From NCBI GenBank assembly GCA_963797475.1, contig CAWCPR010000001.1, positions 558,001 through 622,000 of the forward strand: 64,000 nt of DNA. Direction: 5' to 3'. A program made the translations under genes and the position numbers. Shown here piece by piece: positions 17,932 to 25,558 of the stretch. Each line of letters opens with the position of its first letter. Positions within the stretch are counted from its first letter, which is position 1. This DNA comes from CAWCPR01 sp963797475. Lineage in GTDB: Bacteria > Chloroflexota > Anaerolineae > Anaerolineales > UBA4823. A model generated the notes under the pieces. That model was not told the origin of the DNA and searched no databases. It saw only the letters and a program-made list of their open reading frames with translations.

Positions 17932-18126
17932 AGGATCAAACAAGGAATACTCTATATTAACTCGCTTATTCACCGTATATCAAGTGTTGACTGTCACACA
18001 CATGTGCCGAAATGTCACAGCATCCCCTCCTCGCTGGTCCACCGGCAAGCACTCTCTCAACTACGACTCCCGGCAAACCGGCAGCAGTCCCGGCATGCCC
18101 GCATTATCCTTATCCTACGTTCCCCT

Positions 18127-18222
18127 GGTTCCCATGCTCCGCGTGGGTACCATCCCCCGCCGGTCCTCCGGCGCTACCACTCCCGGCACACCGGAAGCAC
18201 TCCTGGCATACCCGTATAGCCC
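18127..18222 (-). pseudogene. Detached copy of transposase 3' end with REP
   Basis: This segment is a near copy of 17190-17285 in the same orientation, offset by 937 bases. It includes a REP palindrome (18127-18151) and the last dozen or so codons of the transposase reading frame without the rest of the gene. It therefore forms a direct repeat that, with 17190-17285, brackets the intact transposase. Confidence 0.75.
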
Positions 18223-18291
18223 CTATCCTCCATTCTAGAGAAAGTTTAGCTGATCACACGCACCCGTCGAAAAGTCACAACTTACCCTAAA

Positions 18292-18322
18292 TTGAAAACA
18301 GCCTGCCAGGGCATGGTACAAT
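18292..18322 (+). promoter_or_regulatory. Possible promoter for the flavin/F420 oxidoreductase gene
   Basis: TTGAAA (18292-18297) and TACAAT (18317-18322) are separated by 19 bases, longer than optimal. They lie 60 bases upstream of the start codon. Confidence 0.35.
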
Positions 18323-18384
18323 CAGAAAATCTTTACATAGAGTCTCATGTTTCAAGCATTCCAAACATCTCGGGGAAATAAAAG

Positions 18385-18771
18385 ATGGCCAAAACCAGCC
18401 TACCGGAAAATTACCTGGACCTGTTCCAAAAACCCGCTTACGCCCACCTGACGACCCTGATGCCGGATGGCAGCCCGCAGGTGACGCCTGTTTGGGTAGA
18501 CTACGATGGGACTTACGTTTTGGTGAACAGCGCCCAGGGTCGCCAAAAAGACCGCAACATGCAGCGCGACCCGCGGGTGGCCCTGTCGATTCAAGACCCG
18601 GACGACCCGATGCGCTACCTGCAGGTGCGCGGCCGGGTCGTAGAGATCACTGAAGAGGGGGCTAACGAACATATCGACCGTCTGGCGATGAAATACCAGA
18701 AACAAAAATTCCGCAGGCTCAAACCCGGCGAGGTGCGCTTGATCTACAAGATCCAGCCGGAGAATTTCTAG
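18385..18771 (+). CDS. PPOX-class (flavin/F420) split-barrel oxidoreductase
   Basis: The 128-residue protein is a small split beta-barrel of the pyridoxamine-phosphate-oxidase-like superfamily. Recognisable parts are AHLTTLMPDGSPQVTPVWVDYDG, the cofactor-binding segment RQKDRNMQRDPRVALSI, and YLQVRGRVVEIT. The TxxxDGxPxxxPVW pattern and length fit the F420-dependent PPOX group (TIGR03618-like), although FMN binding is equally possible. Substrate unknown. It is cotranscribed with nothing obvious; the next gene is convergent with 7 bases between stops. Confidence 0.8.
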   Translation: MAKTSLPENYLDLFQKPAYAHLTTLMPDGSPQVTPVWVDYDGTYVLVNSAQGRQKDRNMQRDPRVALSIQDPDDPMRYLQVRGRVVEITEEGANEHIDRLAMKYQKQKFRRLKPGEVRLIYKIQPENF

Positions 18772-18778
18772 CGCTGTC

Positions 18779-19750
18779 CTAACCGGGGAATTTAGGCAAT
18801 AGCCGCTCGATATTATTTAAACCATCTTTCAAAGTATCCCCAAGATAAATGCCTTGCATACGGATGCGCCATTCGGGCTGCAAGGTGAAAATTCTTCCCC
18901 CATATCCGATAACCGGATTTCCCTCCTGGGCAGCCTTTGGCAGGTAATGGCTCCATTGGGCCAGCTTCAATGCGGAATCTTCCATCATAGCCACCAGAAC
19001 AACCAAAGGCGGGCGCAGATCGCCGACAAAAGAAGCCAGGTCTTCCAATGGGACCGCCTGGCCTAGGTAGGCCACCGGCCAACGACGCCGGCGCAGCAGC
19101 GCGCCCAGAACCAGTAAGCTGCCTTCGTGCCATTCATCCGGGGCGCAGGCAAGCACAATCGGCCCAACGCTGCGCGGCGGAGGACCGCTCAACATCCACA
19201 TCAGCAGGCGCTGGCGCAGGTAGTTTGTTGCCAGGTGCTCTGTCGCCACGCTAATTTCCCCTTTTTCCCAAGCATCCCCCACACTCGTCAAAGCAGGACC
19301 GATCAAATCCAGGATCAAATCGTCGGGTATATACACGCTGACCGCCTCAGCAAAGGTGTTCTCCGCGTTTTGTATGTCCCGGCGGATCAACGCATCCAAT
19401 AAACGTCGGTGGAAGACCTTCATTGCACCTTCTGTTTGCAGGGAGGGATGTGGGACGACGTATTCCTCTGTAAAGACAAAATGTCCCGTCTCCTCCTGGT
19501 GGCGAAGGGCGTGAATCGCCTGGGCGGTTTGCATGCCTTCATCGATGCGGGATTTGACCCAGTGCAGGCGCATCACATCTTTCTCGGAATACAGGCGATG
19601 ACCGCCCGCGGTGCGCTCGGAATCGGGAAAATCGTAGCGGCGTTCCCAGGCGCGCAGAGAAGCCATGGATATACCGGTCATGCGGGCAACGACGCCAATA
19701 TTATAGAGCGGCTCTTCACTCCCAATCTGTACTTCTGGCAACGGACTCAT
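18779..19750 (-). CDS. carH: CarH/LitR-type B12-dependent MerR photoreceptor repressor
   Basis: From ATG 19750 (AGGAG at 19755-19760) the protein has 323 residues. A MerR helix-turn-helix (YNIGVVARMTGISMASLRAWERRY) is followed by a four-helix bundle and a cobalamin-binding domain. The bundle contains W-x9-EH (W161, E171, H172 in WEKGEISVATEH), the hallmark of light-sensing CarH proteins that stack adenosylcobalamin. The Rossmann domain has the His ligand region DEWHEG (His208) and the YGG near VIGYGGRIF. It should repress divergent carotenoid genes in the dark and release them when light breaks the Co-C bond. Its promoter overlaps theirs, which fits autoregulation. Confidence 0.88.
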   Translation of the reverse strand: MSPLPEVQIGSEEPLYNIGVVARMTGISMASLRAWERRYDFPDSERTAGGHRLYSEKDVMRLHWVKSRIDEGMQTAQAIHALRHQEETGHFVFTEEYVVPHPSLQTEGAMKVFHRRLLDALIRRDIQNAENTFAEAVSVYIPDDLILDLIGPALTSVGDAWEKGEISVATEHLATNYLRQRLLMWMLSGPPPRSVGPIVLACAPDEWHEGSLLVLGALLRRRRWPVAYLGQAVPLEDLASFVGDLRPPLVVLVAMMEDSALKLAQWSHYLPKAAQEGNPVIGYGGRIFTLQPEWRIRMQGIYLGDTLKDGLNNIERLLPKFPG

Positions 19751-19788
19751 GCTGGCTCCTGACAAATTGGTTCAAGTATTGACAGGTT

Positions 19789-19817
19789 AGTGTACCATCG
19801 TTAGACAATAGAGTCAA
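19789..19817 (-). promoter_or_regulatory. carH promoter
   Basis: On the minus strand TTGACT (19812-19817), a 17-base spacer and TACACT (19789-19794) form a good sigma70-type promoter about 40 bases from the carH start. It lies within 30 bases of the divergent crtI promoter, so one repressor complex could cover both. Confidence 0.65.
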
Positions 19818-19845
19818 GGAATATATACAATACTTATACTAAACC

Positions 19846-19874
19846 TTGACAATATAGATAACTTGGACTATACT
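19846..19874 (+). promoter_or_regulatory. crtI promoter
   Basis: TTGACA (19846-19851), exactly 17 bases, then TATACT (19869-19874). This is the best promoter match in the window. Related TTGACA/TTAGACAATA motifs at 19779 and 19801 could be operator half-sites for the MerR-type repressor. The predicted leader is about 140 bases and contains the tandem repeats listed next. Confidence 0.75.
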
Positions 19875-19898
19875 GGCCGCATTAAGAGATCCTTATAT

Positions 19899-19954
19899 GA
19901 TGAATCTCTATTCATCCTTACGCGTGGTGCGCCACAAGCGCCCAACACTATTTT
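19899..19954 (+). repeat. Palindromic interspersed repeat, copy A
   Basis: Two parts: a small hairpin GATGAAT-CTCT-ATTCATC, then GCGTGGTGCGCCAC followed by AAGCGCCCAACACT. The second part can fold as GTGG-TGCG-CCAC or as GGTGC-N7-GCGCC. It lies in the crtI leader and is directly followed by copy B; copy C is at 62774-62850. Confidence 0.75.
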
Positions 19955-20007
19955 GAAGAAACTCTTTTCATCCTATTGCGAGGTGCGCTACAAGCGCCCA
20001 GCACTTT
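19955..20007 (+). repeat. Palindromic interspersed repeat, copy B
   Basis: A diverged tandem copy of A (period 56). It begins GAAGAAACTCTTTTCATC and continues with GCGAGGTGCGCTAC and AAGCGCCCAGCACT. It ends a few bases before the crtI ribosome binding site (GGAGG at 20013-20017). The GGTGC...GCGCC pairing is kept despite changes between. Confidence 0.72.
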
Positions 20008-20022
20008 CTATTGGAGGTACAG

Positions 20023-21555
20023 ATGACATCCGCAATTGTGATTGGCGCTGGGATCGGCGGCCTGGCTTCTGCAGCCCGGCTGGCACGCAACGGCTATCAA
20101 GTGACCGTTATAGAAAAAGAGAGCCGGCCTGGCGGGCGAGCCTCAATCCTGGAAAAGGAGGGTTACCGCTTCGATACCGGCCCTACCTTGTTCTTGATGC
20201 CCGAGATTTTCGCCGAGACATACGCGGCGCTTGGCGAGCGAATGGCAGATCATCTTCAACTTGTGCGTCTAGACCCTACTTACCGGGTTCACTTCCACGA
20301 CGACTTTTTCATCGATTTGAGCTCCAACTTGCAAAAAATGCGCTTGCAATTAGACAGCATTGAGGCGGGTTCTTTTGAGGGATTTTTGAAGTTTATGGCC
20401 GAGGGCTACCGGCACTACAACCTGTCTTTACAGCATTTTGTGGGCCGAAATTTCTATTCGTTGTTGGATTATTTCAGCCCGGCGAACCTTCCGCTCTTGT
20501 TTAAGCTTAAAGCCCTGGTGAAACACGCGCCCAACACATCGCGTTTTTTCAAAGACCCTCGCCTTCTGGCGGCTTTTTCTTTCCAGAACATGTACCTTGG
20601 ATTAAGCCCTTACGAGGCTCCAGCTACCTTCTCCCTCCTGCAGTACACCGAACTGGCGGATGGGGTCTGGTTTCCTATAGGTGGCATGTACCGGGTGATC
20701 GAGAGCCTGGCGGAGATCTCTGAAGGGTTGGGAGTGCGCTTTCGCTACGATGCACCCGTATCCCGCATCGACGTAAACGGCTCGCACGCATCCGGCGTGA
20801 CACTGGAAGACGGCAGATATCTATCCGCTGATATCGTGATTGCCAACGCGGACCTGCCTTACGTTTACAACCAGCTTCTTCCGAATGACGGCTCAGCCAG
20901 GCGCTTGATGAACAAGAAGTTCACCGCCTCCACCCTGATGTTCTTCTGGGGGGTCAGCGGTGAGCGATCACCGGAGTTGTTGCACCACAATGTTTTCCTG
21001 GCAGATGATCGCTACCAGGAATCTTTTGACAGCATTTTTAAAGGTAAGACACTTCCAAATGAGCCCTCATTTTATGTTTGTGCGCCAACGCGCAGCGACC
21101 CTGGTTTTGCCCCAGCCAACGGCGACAGCCTGATGGCTCTGGTCCCAGTCGGTCATCTGGATGAGGCGACACAGCAGAATTGGCCAGAGCTCACCGCACG
21201 GGCCCGCGCCCATGTAATCCGGCGGCTGACCGAGCTGGGGGTTAAAGACCTGGAAAAACGGATCACATTCGAAACCCAATGGGGGCCGCCTTATTATCAA
21301 AATGCGCTCAACCTGGCCAAAGGCTCCGCATTTGGGTTAAGCCACAACTTCTCCCAGGTGGGATATTTGCGCCCGCACAACCGCCATTCACGCTATCGCA
21401 ACTTGTATTTCGCCGGGGCCAGCACACACCCCGGCACCGGCCTGCCGATCGTTCTGCTTTCCGCTCGCCTGACTGTCGAACGGATTATGAAAGAGCAGCC
21501 GGTCGAACAGCTCTCACCCTTCCATGCCAGCAATCACCAATTGGAGAGCGCCTGA
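20023..21555 (+). CDS. crtI: Phytoene desaturase (CrtI family)
   Basis: The start is ATG 20023, six bases after GGAGG, giving 510 residues. The N-terminus is a dinucleotide fold VIGAGIGGLASAARLARNG with VIEKESRPGGRA; the C-terminus has the CrtI signature GASTHPGTGLPIVLLSA, which completes FAD binding. It should desaturate phytoene toward lycopene at the membrane. It is the first gene of the carotenoid cluster, divergent from carH, and overlaps crtB by one base (TGATG), indicating translational coupling. The number of desaturation steps cannot be told from sequence. Confidence 0.92.
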   Translation: MTSAIVIGAGIGGLASAARLARNGYQVTVIEKESRPGGRASILEKEGYRFDTGPTLFLMPEIFAETYAALGERMADHLQLVRLDPTYRVHFHDDFFIDLSSNLQKMRLQLDSIEAGSFEGFLKFMAEGYRHYNLSLQHFVGRNFYSLLDYFSPANLPLLFKLKALVKHAPNTSRFFKDPRLLAAFSFQNMYLGLSPYEAPATFSLLQYTELADGVWFPIGGMYRVIESLAEISEGLGVRFRYDAPVSRIDVNGSHASGVTLEDGRYLSADIVIANADLPYVYNQLLPNDGSARRLMNKKFTASTLMFFWGVSGERSPELLHHNVFLADDRYQESFDSIFKGKTLPNEPSFYVCAPTRSDPGFAPANGDSLMALVPVGHLDEATQQNWPELTARARAHVIRRLTELGVKDLEKRITFETQWGPPYYQNALNLAKGSAFGLSHNFSQVGYLRPHNRHSRYRNLYFAGASTHPGTGLPIVLLSARLTVERIMKEQPVEQLSPFHASNHQLESA

Positions 21556-22517
21556 TGCTTGGCAAACAAACATCCTGGGAAAAAAACCTGTTATCGATGG
21601 CGCTGGAAGGGCTGGAAGGCTACCATCACGCCGAATTGGTTGAAGCCGATAAGGATTTACTCTATCAAGCCTACCGGCACTGCGAACAAATCACCAAGAT
21701 CCACAGTCGCACGTTTTATCTGGCCTCCGCGCTTCTCCCTGCTCCCAAACGCCAGGCGGTACGCGCTCTATATGCTTTCTGCCGCCTGAGCGACGATCAG
21801 GTGGATCGGGCAAACAACGATCCACGCCTCGCCCTGCTTGCCTGGCGGCAGGAAGCGCTGGCAATCCACCCGCCCCAGGACAACCCGGTAGCCCTGGCCT
21901 GGGCGGATACAATGGCGCGCTACCGCATCCCGCGCAGGTATGCGGAACAATTGATCGAAGGGGTCGGCCGCGATCTGGATCAAAACCGATACCGGAATTT
22001 CGAGGAGCTTTCTTCCTATTGTTATGGCGTCGCATCCACGGTTGGGCTGATGGCCATGCACATCATCGGCTTCAGCGGCCCTGAAGCAATCCCGTATGCT
22101 CTAAAGTTAGGCGTGGCGCTCCAATTGACTAACATCCTGCGCGACGTGGCCGAAGATTGGCGCGCCGGGCGTATCTATCTCCCGATGGAGGAACTGGACC
22201 GCTTTGGTCTCGCCGAGCAAGATATCCACGAAGGACGGACGGATGCACGCTGGAAGGAATTTTTAAGATTTCAGATCGAACGCAACCGCCGCTTGTACGC
22301 GGAAGCCATGCCCGGCATTGCCATGCTGAATCCGGATGGTCGCCTTGCCATTGCAGCCGCAGCCGAGCTCTATCGGGCGATCCTGGACGATATTGAGTTG
22401 CATGAAGGTGACGTGTTTACCCGTCGCGCTCACCTGGGGGCCTGGGACAAGCTGCGTCGCCTGCCAAGAATCTGGCTGCGTCAATTCCGATCGTCTCCAA
22501 TCTCCAGAGTTTCATAA
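21555..22517 (+). CDS. crtB: Phytoene synthase
   Basis: From ATG 21555 the product has 320 residues. It is a trans-isoprenyl diphosphate synthase (head-to-head type) with both Asp-rich motifs: LSDDQVDRA near residue 78 and DVAEDWRAGRIYLP near residue 200. It should condense two geranylgeranyl diphosphates into phytoene. A longer upstream frame overlaps crtI and is rejected. Squalene synthases share this fold, but coupling to crtI makes phytoene synthase the best call. No geranylgeranyl diphosphate synthase gene is in the window. Confidence 0.9.
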   Translation: MLGKQTSWEKNLLSMALEGLEGYHHAELVEADKDLLYQAYRHCEQITKIHSRTFYLASALLPAPKRQAVRALYAFCRLSDDQVDRANNDPRLALLAWRQEALAIHPPQDNPVALAWADTMARYRIPRRYAEQLIEGVGRDLDQNRYRNFEELSSYCYGVASTVGLMAMHIIGFSGPEAIPYALKLGVALQLTNILRDVAEDWRAGRIYLPMEELDRFGLAEQDIHEGRTDARWKEFLRFQIERNRRLYAEAMPGIAMLNPDGRLAIAAAAELYRAILDDIELHEGDVFTRRAHLGAWDKLRRLPRIWLRQFRSSPISRVS

Positions 22518-22626
22518 AATTAGGGATCATTTCCCTGGATAATGTCCTAATTAGCGGCTACAATACAATTACCTTAGCGTTCTGGTCGAGGGCCGGACAT
22601 CCGGTTTTAGGCAGGAGGGATTGATC

Positions 22627-23565
22627 ATGTTACTGGTTACAGGCGCATCTGGATATTTGGGGAGTCATTTCGTTCACCGGCTCGTACATGCCGGTCTTCC
22701 GCTGCGAGCCATGGTACGCAACCGCGAGCAGGCGGAAAAAGAGGGTCGCCTGGCTGGCTTGAAGCTGGATTGGGCCGAAGCAGATGTGACCCAGGCAAAT
22801 ACCTTAGAAAAAGCCATGCAAGGCGTCACAACGATCATTCACACGGTGGCAATTGCCATCGAGAAGGGCGGGCGCACGTACGAAAGTATTAATTTCGCCG
22901 GCACCGTAAATGTTGTTGAAGCTGCCAAAAGCTCGGGAGTCCGGCGCTTTATCAATATTTCCCAGCTTGGAGCCGCTCCGAACCTGCCTTACCGGTTTTT
23001 AGCCTCCAAAGGAAAAGCACAAGAATACGTTGCGGCGTCCGGCCTGGATTGGACGGCGCTCCGCCCTGCCGTTATTTGGGGGCCCGAAGACGAGTTTGCC
23101 AACTCCTTTGCCCGCCTGGTGAAGCTGACGCCGCTCATTTTCCCGATCATCGGGGATGAGACCACCCGCTTCGAACCGGTCTGGGTCGAAGACGTTGTTA
23201 CTGCCTGCTTGAAAGTGTTAGAAGACGAAAAAACCATCGGGAAAGAATTTGAGCTGGGTGGTCCGGAGATCCTCACCCTGGAAGAGATCGAGCGGCGAAC
23301 CTTGAAAGCAGTCGGAGCCAGGCGCATCATGGTCCATTTCCCGCTGCCTGTTTTGAAGGTTGCGGTTGGATTGATGGAAACGCTGCTGCCCGCCCCGCCG
23401 GTCACGAGCAGCCTGCTGGAACTGCTGCAAGTGAGCAATGTCACCGAGAAGAACGAGATCCGCCGCTTTGTCGAAAATCCGCGTCCGTTTACAATCGAGA
23501 ATATCGCCCCGTATATGCGCCAGTTCCGGGTTGGAGAGACACTGGCCCAGTATTTTGGCCGGTGA
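22627..23565 (+). CDS. NAD(P)-binding NmrA/NDUFA9-like SDR protein
   Basis: The 312-residue protein starts at ATG 22627, seven bases after a GGAGGG ribosome binding site. It is an atypical short-chain dehydrogenase with VTGASGYLGSHFV at the N-terminus and a Rossmann fold throughout, close to the complex I NDUFA9-like/NmrA group. Members act as redox sensors, isoflavone-reductase-like enzymes or quinone-related factors. The catalytic YxxxK is not evident. Its position between crtB and the rest of the carotenoid genes may be a metabolic link or coincidence. Confidence 0.7.
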   Translation: MLLVTGASGYLGSHFVHRLVHAGLPLRAMVRNREQAEKEGRLAGLKLDWAEADVTQANTLEKAMQGVTTIIHTVAIAIEKGGRTYESINFAGTVNVVEAAKSSGVRRFINISQLGAAPNLPYRFLASKGKAQEYVAASGLDWTALRPAVIWGPEDEFANSFARLVKLTPLIFPIIGDETTRFEPVWVEDVVTACLKVLEDEKTIGKEFELGGPEILTLEEIERRTLKAVGARRIMVHFPLPVLKVAVGLMETLLPAPPVTSSLLELLQVSNVTEKNEIRRFVENPRPFTIENIAPYMRQFRVGETLAQYFGR

Positions 23566-23656
23566 ATTCCATCTATATTCTGGGTGAAATGATTTTGGCG
23601 ATTGCAGGTTAATGCATAACGGGAGAAAGCTGTAGACTGCAGAAAGGAAAGGCAAG

Positions 23657-24607
23657 ATGAAGATCGGTATTGTTGGAGCTGGAAATGTCGGGGCGACCGC
23701 GGCTTATGCCATGGTGATGCGCGGCGTGGGTCGAGAAATCGTCCTGGTCGATATCAATAAAGAGCGCGCTCAGGCCGAAGCGGATGATATTTTACATGCC
23801 GTGCCATTCGCCAACCCGCTGGACGTCCACGCCGGAGAATATGCGGACCTGGCAGGCTGCCAGGTGGTGGTGATCACCGCCGGAGCCAACCAGCGCCCAG
23901 GCGAATCCCGCCTGGAGCTTCTCGGGCGCAACGCCAGGATCTTCGAGCAAATCGTGCCTCAAATCCTGGAAAATGCGAGCGACGCCATCCTGGTGGTCGC
24001 TTCCAACCCGGTCGATATCACCACCCACATGACTGCGCTTTACGCCACCCGGCTGGGCGTTGAATCGACCCGGGTGATCGGCACCGGCACAACCCTGGAC
24101 ACCGCCCGCTTTCGCGCCCTGCTCGGCCGCTACCTGGGGGTCAACTCAACCCACGTGCACGCCTACGTCCTGGGGGAACATGGCGATTCGGAGGTGCTCA
24201 CATGGTCTCTGGTGACCGTCGGCGGCATCCCCTTTGACGATTTCTGCAAGATGCGCAACCTTTCAATTTGCGCTGAGGACAAAGAAAGCATCGATACCAG
24301 CGTCCGCAAGGCCGCCTATCGGATCATCAGTGGCAAAGGAGCCACCTATTACGGCGTGGGCAGCGCCATCGCCCGCATCGTCGAGGTGATCTTGCGCGAT
24401 CTTCGGGCGATCCTGACGGTGTGCACGCCGGTAGAGGAAATCGCCGGGGTTCGCAACGTCACCGCCGCCCTGCCGCACATCGTCGGAGGCCAGGGTGTGC
24501 TGGCGACCCTACGCCCGCACTTAGCCCCAGAAGAAAACGAAGCTTTACAAACCAGCGTCAGGCTGATCCGCTCCGTAATTGACGATCTCGAAACAGAGAA
24601 ATTCTAA
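23657..24607 (+). CDS. ldh: L-lactate dehydrogenase
   Basis: This 316-residue NAD-dependent 2-hydroxyacid dehydrogenase carries GAGNVGATAAYAM at the N-terminus, the mobile-loop segment GANQRPGESR, and the catalytic His in GEHGDSE. Gln before RPGESR is the residue that selects pyruvate/lactate; malate dehydrogenases have Arg there. SNPVD and the Arg in TTLDTARFR complete the active site. It should reduce pyruvate to lactate in fermentation. It is directly followed, without a gap, by an aldo/keto reductase. Confidence 0.9.
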   Translation: MKIGIVGAGNVGATAAYAMVMRGVGREIVLVDINKERAQAEADDILHAVPFANPLDVHAGEYADLAGCQVVVITAGANQRPGESRLELLGRNARIFEQIVPQILENASDAILVVASNPVDITTHMTALYATRLGVESTRVIGTGTTLDTARFRALLGRYLGVNSTHVHAYVLGEHGDSEVLTWSLVTVGGIPFDDFCKMRNLSICAEDKESIDTSVRKAAYRIISGKGATYYGVGSAIARIVEVILRDLRAILTVCTPVEEIAGVRNVTAALPHIVGGQGVLATLRPHLAPEENEALQTSVRLIRSVIDDLETEKF

Positions 24608-25552
24608 ATGGATGATCCCACCGAAACAATATCGCTAGGCGCCACGGAGATTCGCGTCAGCCAGTTGGGTATTGGCGCCTGGGCCTGGGGAGACCGCTTA
24701 TTTTGGGGCTATGGGCGCGGCTACCAGTCGAAAGACGTGCAGGAAGCCTTTGAAGCCAGCCTGGAAGCCGGGATCGACTTTTTCGATACTGCTGAAGTCT
24801 ACGGGCAGGGGCGTTCGGAAAAGCTCCTGGGACAGTTCATTCACCTTTCTGGTGCCAGGGTGCTCGTCGCCACAAAGTTCATTCCGCTGCCATGGCGCTT
24901 AAGCAAAGGCTCCTTGTTGAAAGCATTGCGCGGCAGTCTGAAACGTTTGGGATTAGAACAGGTAGCGCTGTACCAGATCCACCAACCGCTGCCGCCTTTG
25001 TCCCCAGAGACCTGGGCCGAAGCCCTGGCGGACGCCGTCGAGCAGGGCCTGACCCGGGCGGTAGGCGTCTCGAATTACGACGAAGAGAAAATGCGCCGGG
25101 CGCACCTGGTTTTAACCCGGCGCGGGATTCCCCTGGCGTCGAACCAGGTAGAATACAGCCTGTTGAACCGGCAAGTGGAATTCAACCACCTGCTCCAGAC
25201 CTGTCACGAGATGAATGTGACGTTGATCGCCTACAGCCCGCTGGCCCAGGGCGTATTGACTGGCAAATACACACCCGAAAACCCGCCGCCGGGAATACGC
25301 GGGCGGTTTTATAACCGCGCCAAAATTGAGCGAGTCCAGCCGCTGCTGCGCAAAATGCATGAGATTGGGCGCGGGCATGATGGCAAGACCATCGCCCAGG
25401 TGGCTTTGAACTGGGTGATCTGCAAAGGAGCGCTGCCCATACCCGGCGCAAAAAACGCGCCTCAGGCCAGGGAGAATACCGGCGCCCTCGGCTGGCGATT
25501 GAGCCCGGAAGAGATCGCCGCGTTGGATGAGCTCAGCGCCCAGGTTTCTTGA
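24608..25552 (+). CDS. Aldo/keto reductase
   Basis: A 314-residue NADPH-dependent TIM-barrel reductase. The catalytic tetrad is visible: Asp and Tyr in FFDTAEVYGQGRSE, Lys in VATKF, and His in LYQIHQP. The C-terminal cofactor-binding segment is PIPGAKNAPQARENTGALGWRLS. It begins at the base after the lactate dehydrogenase stop and ends 6 bases before the P450 start, so the three are one operon. The substrate cannot be deduced. Confidence 0.87.
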   Translation: MDDPTETISLGATEIRVSQLGIGAWAWGDRLFWGYGRGYQSKDVQEAFEASLEAGIDFFDTAEVYGQGRSEKLLGQFIHLSGARVLVATKFIPLPWRLSKGSLLKALRGSLKRLGLEQVALYQIHQPLPPLSPETWAEALADAVEQGLTRAVGVSNYDEEKMRRAHLVLTRRGIPLASNQVEYSLLNRQVEFNHLLQTCHEMNVTLIAYSPLAQGVLTGKYTPENPPPGIRGRFYNRAKIERVQPLLRKMHEIGRGHDGKTIAQVALNWVICKGALPIPGAKNAPQARENTGALGWRLSPEEIAALDELSAQVS

Positions 25553-25558
25553 AGCCCG

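Larger units (their letters stand above)
17731..17938. repeat. Tandem duplication of a 104-bp unit
   Basis: Unit 1 is 17731-17834 and unit 2 is 17835-17938, with about 90% identity by eye. Each has the first codons of the transposase (in unit 2 the start is lost to a change), a GGACGC-GGA-GCGTCC palindrome and a larger 26-bp REP palindrome. Confidence 0.85.
17774..18384. other. Gene-free REP and duplication region
   Basis: This 611-base stretch holds no credible gene. It contains duplicated transposase-end sequence, three REP palindromes, and a second partial direct repeat: the block around 17990-18030 (TCACACACATGTGCCGAAATG) resembles 18249-18283. A further degenerate copy of the transposase 3' end lies at about 18040-18110. 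The region reads as an accumulation of transposase-derived duplications. Confidence 0.7.

Noticed and set aside
20011..20022. Earlier crtI start
   Set aside because: ATG 20023 has a GGAGG site at ideal spacing; the extra residues precede the FAD fold and overlap that site.
21279..21554. N-terminal extension of crtB
   Set aside because: It lies inside crtI in another frame; the TGATG overlap marks the real start.
22590..22612. Terminator after crtB (CCGGA-CA-TCCGG TTTT)
   Set aside because: The stem is only 5 bp with a 2-base loop and it lies immediately before the next ribosome binding site.
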